Under the pieces are notes generated by a model. That model had not been told where the DNA came from. It searched no databases and worked only from the letters and a program-made list of their open reading frames with translations. DNA of 64,000 nucleotides from Ferdinandcohnia sp036962685 (GTDB lineage: Bacteria > Bacillota > Bacilli > Bacillales > Bacillaceae_L): contig NZ_JBALOP010000013.1 of assembly GCF_036962685.1 (NCBI RefSeq), positions 41,469 through 105,468 of the forward strand. Reading direction: 5' to 3'. A program made the translations under genes and the position numbers. Every line of letters starts with the position of its first letter. The stretch's first letter is position 1. Shown here piece by piece: positions 26,053-34,761 of the stretch.

Positions 26053-27298
26053 CGTTTCTCTCCCACACTTTTGTTCCGTTTATATAAACACTATTTGTAT
26101 GGTTAACTCCAAAATGGTAAGGAAGGTACATATAATTTGGAATATCCCATAAAACAAAATTTGCTTTATGTCCTATTGCAAGTATTCCTGCTTCTCCACC
26201 CTTGCCAATAGCGAATGCAGCGTTTACAGTAACTGCATTCCAAATTTCTTCAGGTGTCATTTTTAGTTTTAGGGCTGCTAGTGACATAATTAACTGTAAA
26301 TTTTCAGTTACACAGCTTCCTGGATTAAAATCTGTCGCTAGTGCTACAGCAACACCCTCATCAATCATTTTTCTCGCTCGCGCATAGGAATCTTTGCCAA
26401 GATAGAATGTTGTTCCCGGTAATAAGACAGCTACTGTTTCTCCTTCAGAAAGGAAGTCAATTGCTTCATCTGATGCAGCGACTAAGTGATCAGCACTAGT
26501 TGCTCTCAGCTTAACTGCTAGTTCAGTTCCACCTAAAGAATCAATTTCATCTGCATGAATTTTTAGGCCGAAGCCCTTTTCCTTTGCTTTTTGTAAAAAG
26601 TACTTTGATTGCTTTGTCGTGAAAACACCTGTTTCGCAGAAAATATCGGCGAACTCTGCAAGGTTTTCTTCCTTTACAGTGTCAAGGAGCTGAACCATCT
26701 CTTCCAAGAATTCATCTTCTTTCCCTTTGTGGGATGGAGGAATGGCGTGTGGGCCTAAGAATGTCGATACGATTGAAATTGGGAAACTCTCATTTAGTTT
26801 TTTAATCACTTTGAGCTGTTTTATTTCCGTTTCGAAATCTAAGCCATATCCGCTTTTTGCCTCTATCGCTGTCACCCCATATGAAATGATGCGATTTAGA
26901 TGAAAGGAAGCTTTTTCATAAAGTTCTTCCTCAGTTGCATTTCTTGTTGCCTCAACGGTTGATAAAATGCCACCACCTTTTGCAAGAATTTCAAGATAGG
27001 CCACACCTGCTTGCTTTAAAGCAAGCTCTTTTTCACGTGAGCCTCCGAACACTAAATGTGTATGTGGATCTACTAAACCGGGCGATACTACTTTTTGCTG
27101 TGCATCTAGGCTTTCTATTGTTTGTATGTGATTTGCCTCGTCATTCGCTCCAATCCAGGCTATTTTTTTATCTTTAATGGCAAATGCAGCATTTTCTTTA
27201 ATGGTAAGCTGCTTCATGTCTTCCCCTTTAAGTGGTTTTGATGTTTCTTTTGGTAAAATCAATTGCCTTATATTATGAATGAGTAAATCGTATTGCAT
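26042..27298 (-). CDS. hutI: Imidazolonepropionase
   Basis: Opens the ring of 4-imidazolone-5-propionate to formimidoylglutamate. 418 residues, amidohydrolase fold. Metal-binding HxH in VDPHTHLVFGG, the loop ATRNATEEELYEKA, KIHADEIDSLGG, SADHLVAAS and ATDFNPGS are all characteristic. ATG follows AAAGGAGC. It follows hutU by 26 nt. Confidence 0.96.
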   Translation of the reverse strand: MQYDLLIHNIRQLILPKETSKPLKGEDMKQLTIKENAAFAIKDKKIAWIGANDEANHIQTIESLDAQQKVVSPGLVDPHTHLVFGGSREKELALKQAGVAYLEILAKGGGILSTVEATRNATEEELYEKASFHLNRIISYGVTAIEAKSGYGLDFETEIKQLKVIKKLNESFPISIVSTFLGPHAIPPSHKGKEDEFLEEMVQLLDTVKEENLAEFADIFCETGVFTTKQSKYFLQKAKEKGFGLKIHADEIDSLGGTELAVKLRATSADHLVAASDEAIDFLSEGETVAVLLPGTTFYLGKDSYARARKMIDEGVAVALATDFNPGSCVTENLQLIMSLAALKLKMTPEEIWNAVTVNAAFAIGKGGEAGILAIGHKANFVLWDIPNYMYLPYHFGVNHTNSVYINGTKVWERNDVI

Positions 27299-27324
27299 GT
27301 TAATGCTCCTTTCTTGGTATATTT

Positions 27325-28986
27325 TTAGTCTTGTAACATCGGTATATCGACACCCTTTTCCTTCGCCACGTCGATTGCTTTTTCATAGCCGGCATCCGCG
27401 TGTCGAACAATACCCATGCCCGGGTCAGTAGTAAGGACCCGGCGTAAGCGTTCTTCTGCTAACTCGGTTCCATCTGCGACAACAACCATTCCCGCATGCA
27501 GGGAATAACCCATACCTACACCGCCACCATGATGGACTGAAATCCATGATCCGCCTGCAGCGACATTGATCAGTGCATTTAAAATTGCCCAGTCACCCAC
27601 GGCATCACTACCATCCTTCATGCTTTCCGTTTCGCGGTTCGGTGAAGCAACAGAGCCGCAGTCTAAGTGGTCACGACCTATTACAATTGGTGCTTTCAAA
27701 TCACCTTTACGGACCAATTCATTGATGGCGAGCCCCATTTTGACACGTTCCCCGTAACCGAGCCAGCAGATTCGGGCTGGTAGCCCCTGGAACTCTACCT
27801 TTTCCTGAGCCATATCGATCCAGCGAAGCAATGCATCATTTTCTGGAAACAATTCTCTTATGAGTGCATCTGTTCGGTAAATGTCTTGTGGGTCTCCAGA
27901 TAAAGCAGCCCAACGGAATGGTCCCTTACCTTCACAAAATAATGGACGGATATAAGCTGGCACAAAGCCTGGAAAATTAAATGCTATATCGACACCTTCG
28001 TCTTTTGCGACTTGGCGAATATTGTTGCCATAATCAAAAGTAACTGTTCCTCTTCGTTGGAATTCAAGCATTGCCCGTACATGCTTTGCCATTGAAGCAG
28101 TTGATAATTCAATATATTTTTTTGGATTATTTGCACGTACCTGATCTGCTTCTTCAATGGAATACCCCTCCGGAACATATCCGTTTAACGGGTCGTGGGC
28201 GGAAGTTTGGTCAGTCATCACATCAATTTGGATATTCCGATTTAAAATTTCATGGTGCACTTCCGCAGCATTTCCAATCAATCCAATTGATAAGGATTCC
28301 CCATTGTGTTTGGCTTCCAATGCCCACTTGATCGCTTCATCCATCGAATCTGTCATTCTATCACAATATTTTGTATCTATCCGTTTTTGGATGCGGGATT
28401 TATCCACATCAACCGCAATACAAACGCCGCCATTCATGGTAACAGCAAGTGTCTGTGCACCACCCATTCCACCTAATCCAGCAGTAAGGGTAATTGTTCC
28501 TTTCAATGAACCAGCAAAATGCTGGCGTGCAACTTCAGCAAAAGTTTCATAGGTTCCTTGTAAAATACCTTGGGATCCAATGTAAATCCAGCTTCCTGCT
28601 GTCATTTGGCCATACATCATTAAGCCCTTTTGATCGAGTTCATGAAAATGCTCCCAATTTGCCCATTTCGGAACTAAAACAGAATTCGAAAGGAGTACAC
28701 GTGGTGCTGCTTTGTGAGTTTTAAATACCGCGACAGGTTTTCCAGACTGAATTAACATTGTTTCGTCATTTTCTAAGCGTCGAAGGGTATCAACAATCGC
28801 ATCAAATGCTTCCCAATTTCTTGCAGCTTTACCTATCCCTCCATACACAACCAACTCTTCTGGTTTTTCTGCGACTGCTGAATCCAAATTGTTATACAGC
28901 ATGCGTAATGCGGCTTCTTGCTCCCATCCTTTACATTCTAGTTCAAGCCCTTTTTTTACCTGAACAACACGATTTTGAATTGACAT
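27325..28986 (-). CDS. hutU: Urocanate hydratase
   Basis: Hydrates urocanate to imidazolonepropionate with tightly bound NAD+. 553 residues, the usual length. NAD-binding stretch TLTAGLGGMGGAQTLAVTMNGGV, then RIDTKYCDR, ICWLGYGERVKMGL, DHLDCGSVASPNRETE and SVHHGGGVGMGYS. ATG 28986 is preferred to the ATG two codons earlier because of the spacing from GGGGA. It follows hutH by 20 nt. Confidence 0.97.
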   Translation of the reverse strand: MSIQNRVVQVKKGLELECKGWEQEAALRMLYNNLDSAVAEKPEELVVYGGIGKAARNWEAFDAIVDTLRRLENDETMLIQSGKPVAVFKTHKAAPRVLLSNSVLVPKWANWEHFHELDQKGLMMYGQMTAGSWIYIGSQGILQGTYETFAEVARQHFAGSLKGTITLTAGLGGMGGAQTLAVTMNGGVCIAVDVDKSRIQKRIDTKYCDRMTDSMDEAIKWALEAKHNGESLSIGLIGNAAEVHHEILNRNIQIDVMTDQTSAHDPLNGYVPEGYSIEEADQVRANNPKKYIELSTASMAKHVRAMLEFQRRGTVTFDYGNNIRQVAKDEGVDIAFNFPGFVPAYIRPLFCEGKGPFRWAALSGDPQDIYRTDALIRELFPENDALLRWIDMAQEKVEFQGLPARICWLGYGERVKMGLAINELVRKGDLKAPIVIGRDHLDCGSVASPNRETESMKDGSDAVGDWAILNALINVAAGGSWISVHHGGGVGMGYSLHAGMVVVADGTELAEERLRRVLTTDPGMGIVRHADAGYEKAIDVAKEKGVDIPMLQD

Positions 28987-29006
28987 GATCATTCCCCTTT
29001 TCTATG

Positions 29007-30524
29007 TTAATAGACGATAGGTTCCAGATTGGCTGTCCATACTAGGTTATTTTTTTTAAGCCATTCCGTTACGTTCTCGATATCTTCAGAGAACACTCGG
29101 TCCTCCGTAATTGACGGAACTATTTTTCTTGCTTCCTTATAAAATGCATGTGTAGCTGGTGCCATTTTTTGAGTGCCACGGTATTCAATTGCCTGCAACG
29201 CACAAATACATTCTATTGCTAAAACACGTCGTACATTTTGAATAATCTGGTAGGCATGCCGTGAGCCGATAGTTCCCATACTTACATGATCCTCTTGGTT
29301 AGCTGAAGATGGGATAGAGTCGACACTTGCCGGATGTGCGAGTGTTTTATTTTCAGAAACAAGTGAGGCTGCTACATATTGCATAATCATTGCCCCCGAT
29401 TGTAAACCAGGCTGTGCACTTAAAAATGGTGGTAAATCATTTAACTGTGGATTTACAAGCCTTTCAATTCGCCGTTCAGAAATACTGGCAAACTCTGCAA
29501 CTGCAATTTTCATAAAATCCATTGCAATGGCGATTGGCTGCCCATGAAAATTCCCACCTGAAATAACCAAATTCCCATCCTCAAAAATTAGCGGATTATC
29601 TGTTGCTGCATTCATTTCAATTTCTAGTTTTTCTTTTACATAATCTAAAGCCTGCCAGGAGGCACCATGCACTTGTGGAATGCATCGTAAGGAGTAAGCA
29701 TCCTGCACCCGTTTTTCCCCTTGTCTCGTAATTAATTGGCTTCCAGATAGAAGACCACGCATTCTTTTTGCTACATCTATTTGCTGTTGGTATCCTCTTG
29801 CTTCATGTATTGCTGGATGAAAGGCATCAATAATTCCTTCGAGTCCTTCAAGTGTGAGGCTGGCAATCATTTCACTTTGCAGGGCAAGTTCGGATGCTTC
29901 TAACCAGTTAATAACACCCATTGCGGTCATTGCTTGTGTGCCATTTATTAACGCAAGTCCTTCTTTTGCCTGTAAGACAACAGCCTGAATGCCTTCTTTG
30001 TTAAAAACTTCTTGAGTGGGGTAAATATTACCCTTGTAATGCACCTTACCTTCTCCAAGGAGTACAAGAGCTAAATGGGAAAGAGGCGCTAAATCTCCGG
30101 ATGCACCTAGTGAACCCTGCTGTGGTATAACCGGATGTATTTTCATATTTAATAAAGTTACTAGTCTTTCGGCAATGACTGGGCGAATCCCAGAAAACCC
30201 CTTCAATAATGCATTCAAACGAAGTAAAACCATGACGCGTGAAACAACTTCAGGGAAAGGTTCACCAACCCCACAGGCGTGAGAACGAATTAAATTGAGC
30301 TGTAAATCATTTACATCGTCATCGGCAATGATGACATCACTGAACTTACCAAAGCCTGTATTTATTCCGTAAATAGTCTTTTTATTAGCCACAATCTTTT
30401 CAACAGCTTTACGACTTTGTTCTACCTTGCGAAGTGATTCGCTACTAATTGATACTTTTTCATCGTCATAACAAATAAGTTTAACTTGTTCTAAAGTTAA
30501 CGAATGTCCTGATAACTCAATCAT
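29007..30524 (-). CDS. hutH: Histidine ammonia-lyase
   Basis: Deaminates L-histidine to trans-urocanate. 505 residues. The MIO prosthetic group forms from A141-S142-G143 in GSLGASGDLAPLSH. Other signatures are YGINTGFGKFS, LINGTQAMTA and QEDHVSMGTIGSR. ATG follows AAGGAGGATGATTTA. Its leader carries the HutP-type antiterminator region and an R1 repeat copy. Confidence 0.97.
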   Translation of the reverse strand: MIELSGHSLTLEQVKLICYDDEKVSISSESLRKVEQSRKAVEKIVANKKTIYGINTGFGKFSDVIIADDDVNDLQLNLIRSHACGVGEPFPEVVSRVMVLLRLNALLKGFSGIRPVIAERLVTLLNMKIHPVIPQQGSLGASGDLAPLSHLALVLLGEGKVHYKGNIYPTQEVFNKEGIQAVVLQAKEGLALINGTQAMTAMGVINWLEASELALQSEMIASLTLEGLEGIIDAFHPAIHEARGYQQQIDVAKRMRGLLSGSQLITRQGEKRVQDAYSLRCIPQVHGASWQALDYVKEKLEIEMNAATDNPLIFEDGNLVISGGNFHGQPIAIAMDFMKIAVAEFASISERRIERLVNPQLNDLPPFLSAQPGLQSGAMIMQYVAASLVSENKTLAHPASVDSIPSSANQEDHVSMGTIGSRHAYQIIQNVRRVLAIECICALQAIEYRGTQKMAPATHAFYKEARKIVPSITEDRVFSEDIENVTEWLKKNNLVWTANLEPIVY

Positions 30525-30580
30525 TAAATCATCCTCCTTATATTTATGTGTCCCGTACTGGTTCTAGAAATGAGTAGTAG

Positions 30581-30626
30581 AAAACAAAAAGAGACGATAA
30601 TGGCATAGAGATACCATCATCGCCTC
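30581..30626 (-). terminator. HutP-controlled terminator between hutP and hutH
   Basis: On the minus strand AGGCGATGATGG and CCATTATCGTCT form a 12-bp stem (one G-U) with a 10-nt loop, then TTTTTGTTTT. It lies 57 nt before hutH. It is positioned exactly where HutP acts in Bacillus hut operons. Confidence 0.85.
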
Positions 30627-30644
30627 CTAATAACTAAAGGACTA
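30627..30644 (-). promoter_or_regulatory. Three UAG triplets, predicted HutP binding site
   Basis: The minus strand reads TAG-N5-TAG-N4-TAG directly before the terminator stem. HutP hexamers bind NAG triplets spaced by about four nucleotides in the presence of L-histidine and Mg2+, preventing termination. The last triplet overlaps the foot of the terminator. Confidence 0.75.
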
Positions 30645-30664
30645 TAGGCAATGTTACAAATTAT

Positions 30665-30800
30665 CAAATTCGTTTTGACGAATTTGCGCCCAGATTTTTT
30701 CGAGCGTGCTCGAAAAGTTACCTTTGAAAATCTGTGGCATCCGCCGGAGGCTCTAACTTAATTACAGTTGGGGTTAAAACACCGACTGTAATTAAGTTAG
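30665..30800 (-). repeat. R1 repeat copy C (compact form) in the hut leader
   Basis: Read on the minus strand it begins with a perfect 16-bp stem CTAACTTAATTACAGT/ACTGTAATTAAGTTAG (30753-30768 with 30785-30800), then GCCTCCGGCGGATGCC and ACAGATTTTCAAAGG. The two middle hairpins are replaced by one TTTTCGAGC/GCTCGAAAA stem, and the 3' hairpin is CAAATTCGT/ACGAATTTG. It starts 5 nt after the hutP stop and points to hutH. Confidence 0.85.
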
Positions 30801-30804
30801 TGTT

Positions 30805-31242
30805 TTAAATATGATTAATTCCAAGACCGATTGTTTCATGCTCCAAACCTTTGATTGGTGCTCCAATTGTACCGTAAAAGGCTACTGCAATCCATTCGCC
30901 TTCTTCTTCATTTGTATATGGAAACCCTCGAACGATTGCAAATCGCAGTCCGACTGTTCGGCTAATTTCACCAATCGCAGTTTGCCCTCTCGTCACACCT
31001 TCGATTCCTTCAATAATTGCGTGATATAAAGCATGGGTTTCACGGTATTGTGACTCATGAATAAGGCCGTGGCGTTTTGCGGCAGTCTCAACAGCAGCGA
31101 TTACCTTTTGCATGTTCATAGATCCGACTTTTCCTTGGCAGTATTTAACATCTTGTAACGAATGAGAAAAAAGCTGCATCTCATTATCTGTTAAGGTTGT
31201 AAGCAGTACAGCAATTTTACCAATTGAAGTTTTTTGACTCAT
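30805..31242 (-). CDS. hutP: Hut operon positive regulatory protein (RNA-binding antiterminator)
   Basis: 145 residues, close to Bacillus subtilis HutP. It opens SIGKIAVLLTTLTDNE and contains AAVETAAKRHGLI, EGVTRGQTAIGEISRTVGLRFAIVRGFP and VAFYGTIGAPIKGLEHETIGLGINHI. HutP binds histidine and Mg2+, forms a hexamer and holds the downstream leader open. ATG 31242 follows TTAGAGGTTC; an ATG 14 codons upstream lacks a site. First gene of the hut operon. Confidence 0.95.
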   Translation of the reverse strand: MSQKTSIGKIAVLLTTLTDNEMQLFSHSLQDVKYCQGKVGSMNMQKVIAAVETAAKRHGLIHESQYRETHALYHAIIEGIEGVTRGQTAIGEISRTVGLRFAIVRGFPYTNEEEGEWIAVAFYGTIGAPIKGLEHETIGLGINHI

Positions 31243-31293
31243 AAAAAGAACCTCTAATTTCTGAATTTTCCTATTATCTATCAACTAATTATT

Positions 31294-31323
31294 ATTGTAT
31301 AAGTGAGCCAATCCAATTGTCAA
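31294..31323 (-). promoter_or_regulatory. SigA-type promoter of hutP
   Basis: On the minus strand TTGACA (31323-31318), an 18-nt spacer and TACAAT just upstream of hutP. Confidence 0.65.
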
Positions 31324-31346
31324 TGAATTTGGTAAATTTTAGTATA

Positions 31347-31374
31347 TTACTATAGTAGTAAGCTACTATAGTAA
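31347..31374. promoter_or_regulatory. Tandem palindromic operator upstream of the hutP promoter
   Basis: Two identical 10-bp palindromes TACTATAGTA are separated by 6 bp (centre-to-centre 16 bp) and together form a larger perfect palindrome of 12-bp arms. It lies 24 bp upstream of the -35 of hutP. The binding protein is unknown; the sequence resembles dyads bound by MarR or GntR family regulators. Confidence 0.6.
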
Positions 31375-31390
31375 AGTATTGATATAAAAC

Positions 31391-31413
31391 GAAAAACCCA
31401 TTCGGAAATGGGT
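31391..31413 (-). terminator. Terminator of the dehydratase pair
   Basis: ACCCATT and AATGGGT stem followed by TTTTTC on the minus strand. Confidence 0.8.
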
Positions 31414-31818
31414 CTACGCGTACTTTTTAAAAACAACATTTCCTTTGATTACATCTTTTTCATGCTGATTCACAGCAGAAACATCAAAGGTAAGTTCTTT
31501 TCCTTCTATTTTTCTTAACGATGCTTTTAATGTGATTACATCTTCCAAAAACACCATGTTCCGAAACCGAATAGAATAGGTTTTAATAAATCCTTCTTCA
31601 TAAAAAGGTGTAAACAGCTTTGCAAGGTTCCCCATCGTCCACATTCCATGTGCGATTACTCCAGGTAATCCCGCTTTATGTGCCTCATCATCAATCGTAT
31701 GGATTGGATTGTAATCGCCTGAAGCACCTGAATATTTGATAAGATCCATTCTTGTAACTGGCGGGAGCTTAACACTTTCTAGTGAAGAACCAATATCAAT
31801 ATTCGCTAGTAAATTCAT
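31414..31818 (-). CDS. MaoC-like (R)-hydratase/dehydratase, HadB-like subunit
   Basis: 134 residues, hot-dog fold. The hydratase-2 motif YSGASGDYNPIHTIDDEAHKAGLPGVIAHG carries the catalytic Asp and His. It would act on a trans-2-enoyl-CoA or 3-hydroxyacyl thioester. It overlaps the upstream HadA-like gene by 4 bp, suggesting a heterodimer like mycobacterial HadAB. Substrate unknown. Confidence 0.87.
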   Translation of the reverse strand: MNLLANIDIGSSLESVKLPPVTRMDLIKYSGASGDYNPIHTIDDEAHKAGLPGVIAHGMWTMGNLAKLFTPFYEEGFIKTYSIRFRNMVFLEDVITLKASLRKIEGKELTFDVSAVNQHEKDVIKGNVVFKKYA

Positions 31819-32264
31819 GTCATTAACCCCTTTCTAACTGCTTCTGTGATGATGACGACAAGCTTAGAAGAAAAAATCAACTTACCATTGGAGTCCTCGC
31901 CATTTTCACTAATAGTTAGAAAACCCATTGATCCTGTAGATCCTTTTTTCTCTACGTAGTTTTCTACCTTTGAATAGCAAGAAATTTCTTCCCCAACAAG
32001 TAATGGTCTTTCATATTTGTAAATTTGCTCACCATGAATAAGACCCTTCTCAGGTAAAATAAGTCCCTCAATCCTTCCGAATTCTAAAACTCTAGGAAAT
32101 GTCGGTGGTGCAATATTCGTTTTATATATAGAAGCTTTACCAAACCCTTCATCTATGAAAATTGGATGTGCGTCACCAATTGCCTCTGCAAATTTTTTGA
32201 CTGCTCCTCTTTCAACGACATTTTTTACTTTCGCTGATTGTTTATCGATAAAATCTTTATACAC
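31815..32264 (-). CDS. FAS1-like dehydratase domain protein, HadA-like subunit
   Basis: 149 residues. The N-terminal MaoC-like fold has FAEAIGDAHPIFIDE and APPTFPRVLEFG, without the full catalytic Asp-His motif of its partner, as in HadA-type subunits. GTG 32264 is selected: AAAGAGGTG lies 6 nt upstream and forms part of a longer, less likely reading from 32285. Coupled to the next gene by a 4-bp overlap. Confidence 0.82.
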   Translation of the reverse strand: MYKDFIDKQSAKVKNVVERGAVKKFAEAIGDAHPIFIDEGFGKASIYKTNIAPPTFPRVLEFGRIEGLILPEKGLIHGEQIYKYERPLLVGEEISCYSKVENYVEKKGSTGSMGFLTISENGEDSNGKLIFSSKLVVIITEAVRKGLMT

Positions 32265-32309
32265 GTACAACACCTCTTTAACCATAATAAATCAGGCTTT
32301 ATTGAATCA

Positions 32310-32792
32310 TTAATTGGTATAAGTGGAAAGACCTCGGCCGATAACGTTTGCAGAAACAGGCTTTTTTCCAATCTCCCTTGACCAAATTGATAATTGTCCG
32401 ATATGGTGAATTTCATGTGCAATGATATGCCTCATGATTTCCCCCCAAGTATCCGTCACAGTCTCCCCATTAGGTAAAGTATCGTAAAACAAACGATTTT
32501 CCATACTCGATTCCCAGTTGTTTACGAAACTTTCTACTTCTAAATGAAATTCAGCGTCTAATTCTCGGATTTTATTCAAGCTATTGTAATCATTGAAACT
32601 CTCTTGAAAATCCGTTTTACCTTGTATAATACGGATCCAGCTCCATTCGACATCAACAATATGGAAGAGAGTATGCAATATACTTCCCATTCCACCCGTA
32701 CGATTTTGTAGGAGTTCTTCTTCACTTAATTCTTCACACCAGCGATACCAATCTTCTCTTACCTTCCAGTTATATCTAAAAAACATTTGCAT
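32310..32792 (-). CDS. DinB/YfiT family putative metalloprotein
   Basis: 160 residues, four-helix DinB fold. The metal-binding His triad is visible: LHTLFHIVDVEW and IIAHEIHHIGQL. Some family members are bacillithiol- or mycothiol-dependent transferases; the function here is unknown. ATG follows GGAGGGGG. Confidence 0.82.
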   Translation of the reverse strand: MQMFFRYNWKVREDWYRWCEELSEEELLQNRTGGMGSILHTLFHIVDVEWSWIRIIQGKTDFQESFNDYNSLNKIRELDAEFHLEVESFVNNWESSMENRLFYDTLPNGETVTDTWGEIMRHIIAHEIHHIGQLSIWSREIGKKPVSANVIGRGLSTYTN

Positions 32793-32899
32793 AAAGGCCC
32801 CCTCCGATTTTAGAAATTTATTAAACTATATATATAAATATTACCAATTCTATAAATATAGCTGAATTCCTTCTTCAACTTTTGTAAACTTTAATTCAA

Positions 32900-32932
32900 A
32901 AAACCACACAGAATAATCCGTGTGGCTTAAAT
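32900..32932 (-). terminator. Terminator of the aldo/keto reductase gene
   Basis: CCACAC/GTGTGG stem followed by TTTTTT on the minus strand. Confidence 0.8.
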
Positions 32933-32938
32933 TCTTAA

Positions 32939-33778
32939 TCACTCAAATCCAGTCATATTTGTATCAGGATTTGATCCAATTCGATCGTTTTTATTGAGTG
33001 AGCTAATTCTATTCATATCTTCCTGGGTAAGCTCAAAATCAAAGACATCAGCATTTTCTTGGATGCGGTGTTCTTTGATGGATTTTGGAATCGTTATAAC
33101 GCCGTTTTGAAGATCCCAGCGTAAAATAACCTGTGCAACAGATTTCTTATATTTTTGACTAATTTCTACAAGAGTCGGATCATTTAGTAATTCTCCGCGC
33201 TTTAGTGGAGACCATGCCTCTAATTGAATTCCTTCCTTTTTACAGAAATCATGTAATTCTGTTTGTGTAAGATGCGGATGGTATTCGACTTGGTTAACCA
33301 TTGGTTTAATCTCTGAATTTTTGATGAGATTTTCTAGATGGTGAACATGGAAATTACTTACGCCGATTGCACGTACCCGCCCTTCTTTATATAGTTTTTC
33401 AAGTGCATGCCATGTTTCAATGTACTTATCTTTTCCAGGCCAGTGAATAAGGTATAAGTCTAAGTAGTCAAGACCTAGTTTTTGGAGGCTTGTTTCAAAT
33501 GCTTGTAGTGTTGATTCATAGCCCTGGTCACTGTTCCAAACCTTAGATGTTACAAACAAGTTTTCCCTGTTGATACCAGATTCACGAATTGCTTGTCCAA
33601 CACCTTCTTCATTTTTATAGACAGCAGCAGTGTCAATGCTTTTATATCCATGCTTGATTGCCCATTTGACAGAATCAATCACTTCTTGTCCGTCTTGTAC
33701 CTTAAATACGCCAAGGCCAAACCATGGCATTTCTACTCCGTTATGTAATGTTGTTGTATCTTGAAGACGTTTTACCAT
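32939..33778 (-). CDS. Aldo/keto reductase (YvgN/YtbE-like)
   Basis: 279 residues, TIM barrel, NADPH-dependent reduction of aldehydes such as methylglyoxal. Signatures: GYKSIDTAAVYKNEEGVGQAI with the active-site Asp and Tyr, DLYLIHWPGKDKYIETW, RAIGVSNFHVHHL, and ITIPKSIKEHRIQENADVFDF at the cofactor site. ATG 33778 follows GAGGAGG; the longer reading from 33844 is not supported. Confidence 0.92.
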   Translation of the reverse strand: MVKRLQDTTTLHNGVEMPWFGLGVFKVQDGQEVIDSVKWAIKHGYKSIDTAAVYKNEEGVGQAIRESGINRENLFVTSKVWNSDQGYESTLQAFETSLQKLGLDYLDLYLIHWPGKDKYIETWHALEKLYKEGRVRAIGVSNFHVHHLENLIKNSEIKPMVNQVEYHPHLTQTELHDFCKKEGIQLEAWSPLKRGELLNDPTLVEISQKYKKSVAQVILRWDLQNGVITIPKSIKEHRIQENADVFDFELTQEDMNRISSLNKNDRIGSNPDTNMTGFE

Positions 33779-33864
33779 ATGTATCCTCCTCAAAATTGAA
33801 AGATTTACCATTAATAGTTTCTCACACGTTTGGCTACTTTTCAAATTATAAGATGACTAAAACA

Positions 33865-33890
33865 AAAAAGAGAGGTTCATTCCCTCTCCA
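33865..33890 (-). terminator. Terminator of tatA
   Basis: GAGAGG and CCTCTC stem with a 7-nt loop, then TTTTTTG on the minus strand. Confidence 0.82.
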
Positions 33891-33900
33891 ATACGTATCA

Positions 33901-34074
33901 TTATTTCGACTTTGATTCAGCATCGTCATCATCAAGAATGCCTTTTGTTGCCTTTTTAAACTCACGTAGCGTTGTCCCTGCAGCTTTTCCAAGCTCAGGA
34001 AGCTTTTTGGGTCCGAATACAAGTAATGCAAAAAAGATAATTAATAATAATTCTCCGAAACCAAGGTTTCCCAT
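33901..34074 (-). CDS. tatA: Twin-arginine translocase subunit TatA
   Basis: 57 residues: MGNLGFGELLLIIFFALLVF and then GPKKLPELGKAAGTTLREFKKA, the TM helix, FGPKKLPEL hinge and amphipathic helix of TatA/TatAy. The acidic C-terminus (DDDDAES) is usual. No tatC is adjacent. ATG 34074 has GGTGGA upstream. Single gene with its own terminator. Confidence 0.92.
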   Translation of the reverse strand: MGNLGFGELLLIIFFALLVFGPKKLPELGKAAGTTLREFKKATKGILDDDDAESKSK

Positions 34075-34161
34075 GATCATTCCACCCTAATACGAAATGT
34101 ATTGCACCCTTATTTTATTCCTTTAATTTTATTTTTTCAATTATATATTTCATGAACTCTC

Positions 34162-34761
34162 TTATTTAAACCAACCTTTTTCTTTTGACTGTGTGATCGC
34201 TTCGATTCGATTCTTTACTTCAAGCTTATCTAAAATAGTAGAAATATAATTTCTGACTGTACCGGTTTTGATTCGAAGTTCATCTGCGATTTCCTTCGTA
34301 TTTTTTCCAACAGCAACAAGTTCAAGCACCTCACGTTCTCGTTCGGTTAATGGATTTTCATCTCCGTATAAATCATCCATTAATTCAGGTGCATATACGC
34401 GTTTGCCACTCATTACACTACGAATTGAATCAGCCAATTCATCACTCGGACTATCTTTTAATAGATAGCCCTTCACACCCGCCTTTAGAGCACGTTGAAA
34501 ATATCCAGTACGAGCAAAGGTTGTTAAAATGATCACTTTACAATTTGTTTCTTTCAACTCCTCAGCAGCTTCAAGTCCTGTTTTTAATGGCATTTCAATA
34601 TCCATCATGCAAATATCCGGCTGAAGCTCCTTCACAAGTGAAATTGCTTCTTGCCCGTTATTTGCCATTCCGACTACTTCCATATCATCCTCTAAATTTA
34701 AGAGTGAACCTAATGCCCCAAGGACCATTCTTTGGTCTTCTGCAATCACAATTCTAATCAT
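34162..34761 (-). CDS. desR: Response regulator of membrane fluidity
   Basis: 199 residues, NarL/FixJ type. The receiver domain has acidic pocket E8-D9, phosphoacceptor D54 (CMMDIEMP), T in TTFAR and K in YLLKDSP. The LuxR-type HTH is LTEREREVLELVAVGKNTKEIADEL. It activates des when phosphorylated by DesK. Overlaps desK by 4 bp. Confidence 0.92.
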   Translation of the reverse strand: MIRIVIAEDQRMVLGALGSLLNLEDDMEVVGMANNGQEAISLVKELQPDICMMDIEMPLKTGLEAAEELKETNCKVIILTTFARTGYFQRALKAGVKGYLLKDSPSDELADSIRSVMSGKRVYAPELMDDLYGDENPLTEREREVLELVAVGKNTKEIADELRIKTGTVRNYISTILDKLEVKNRIEAITQSKEKGWFK

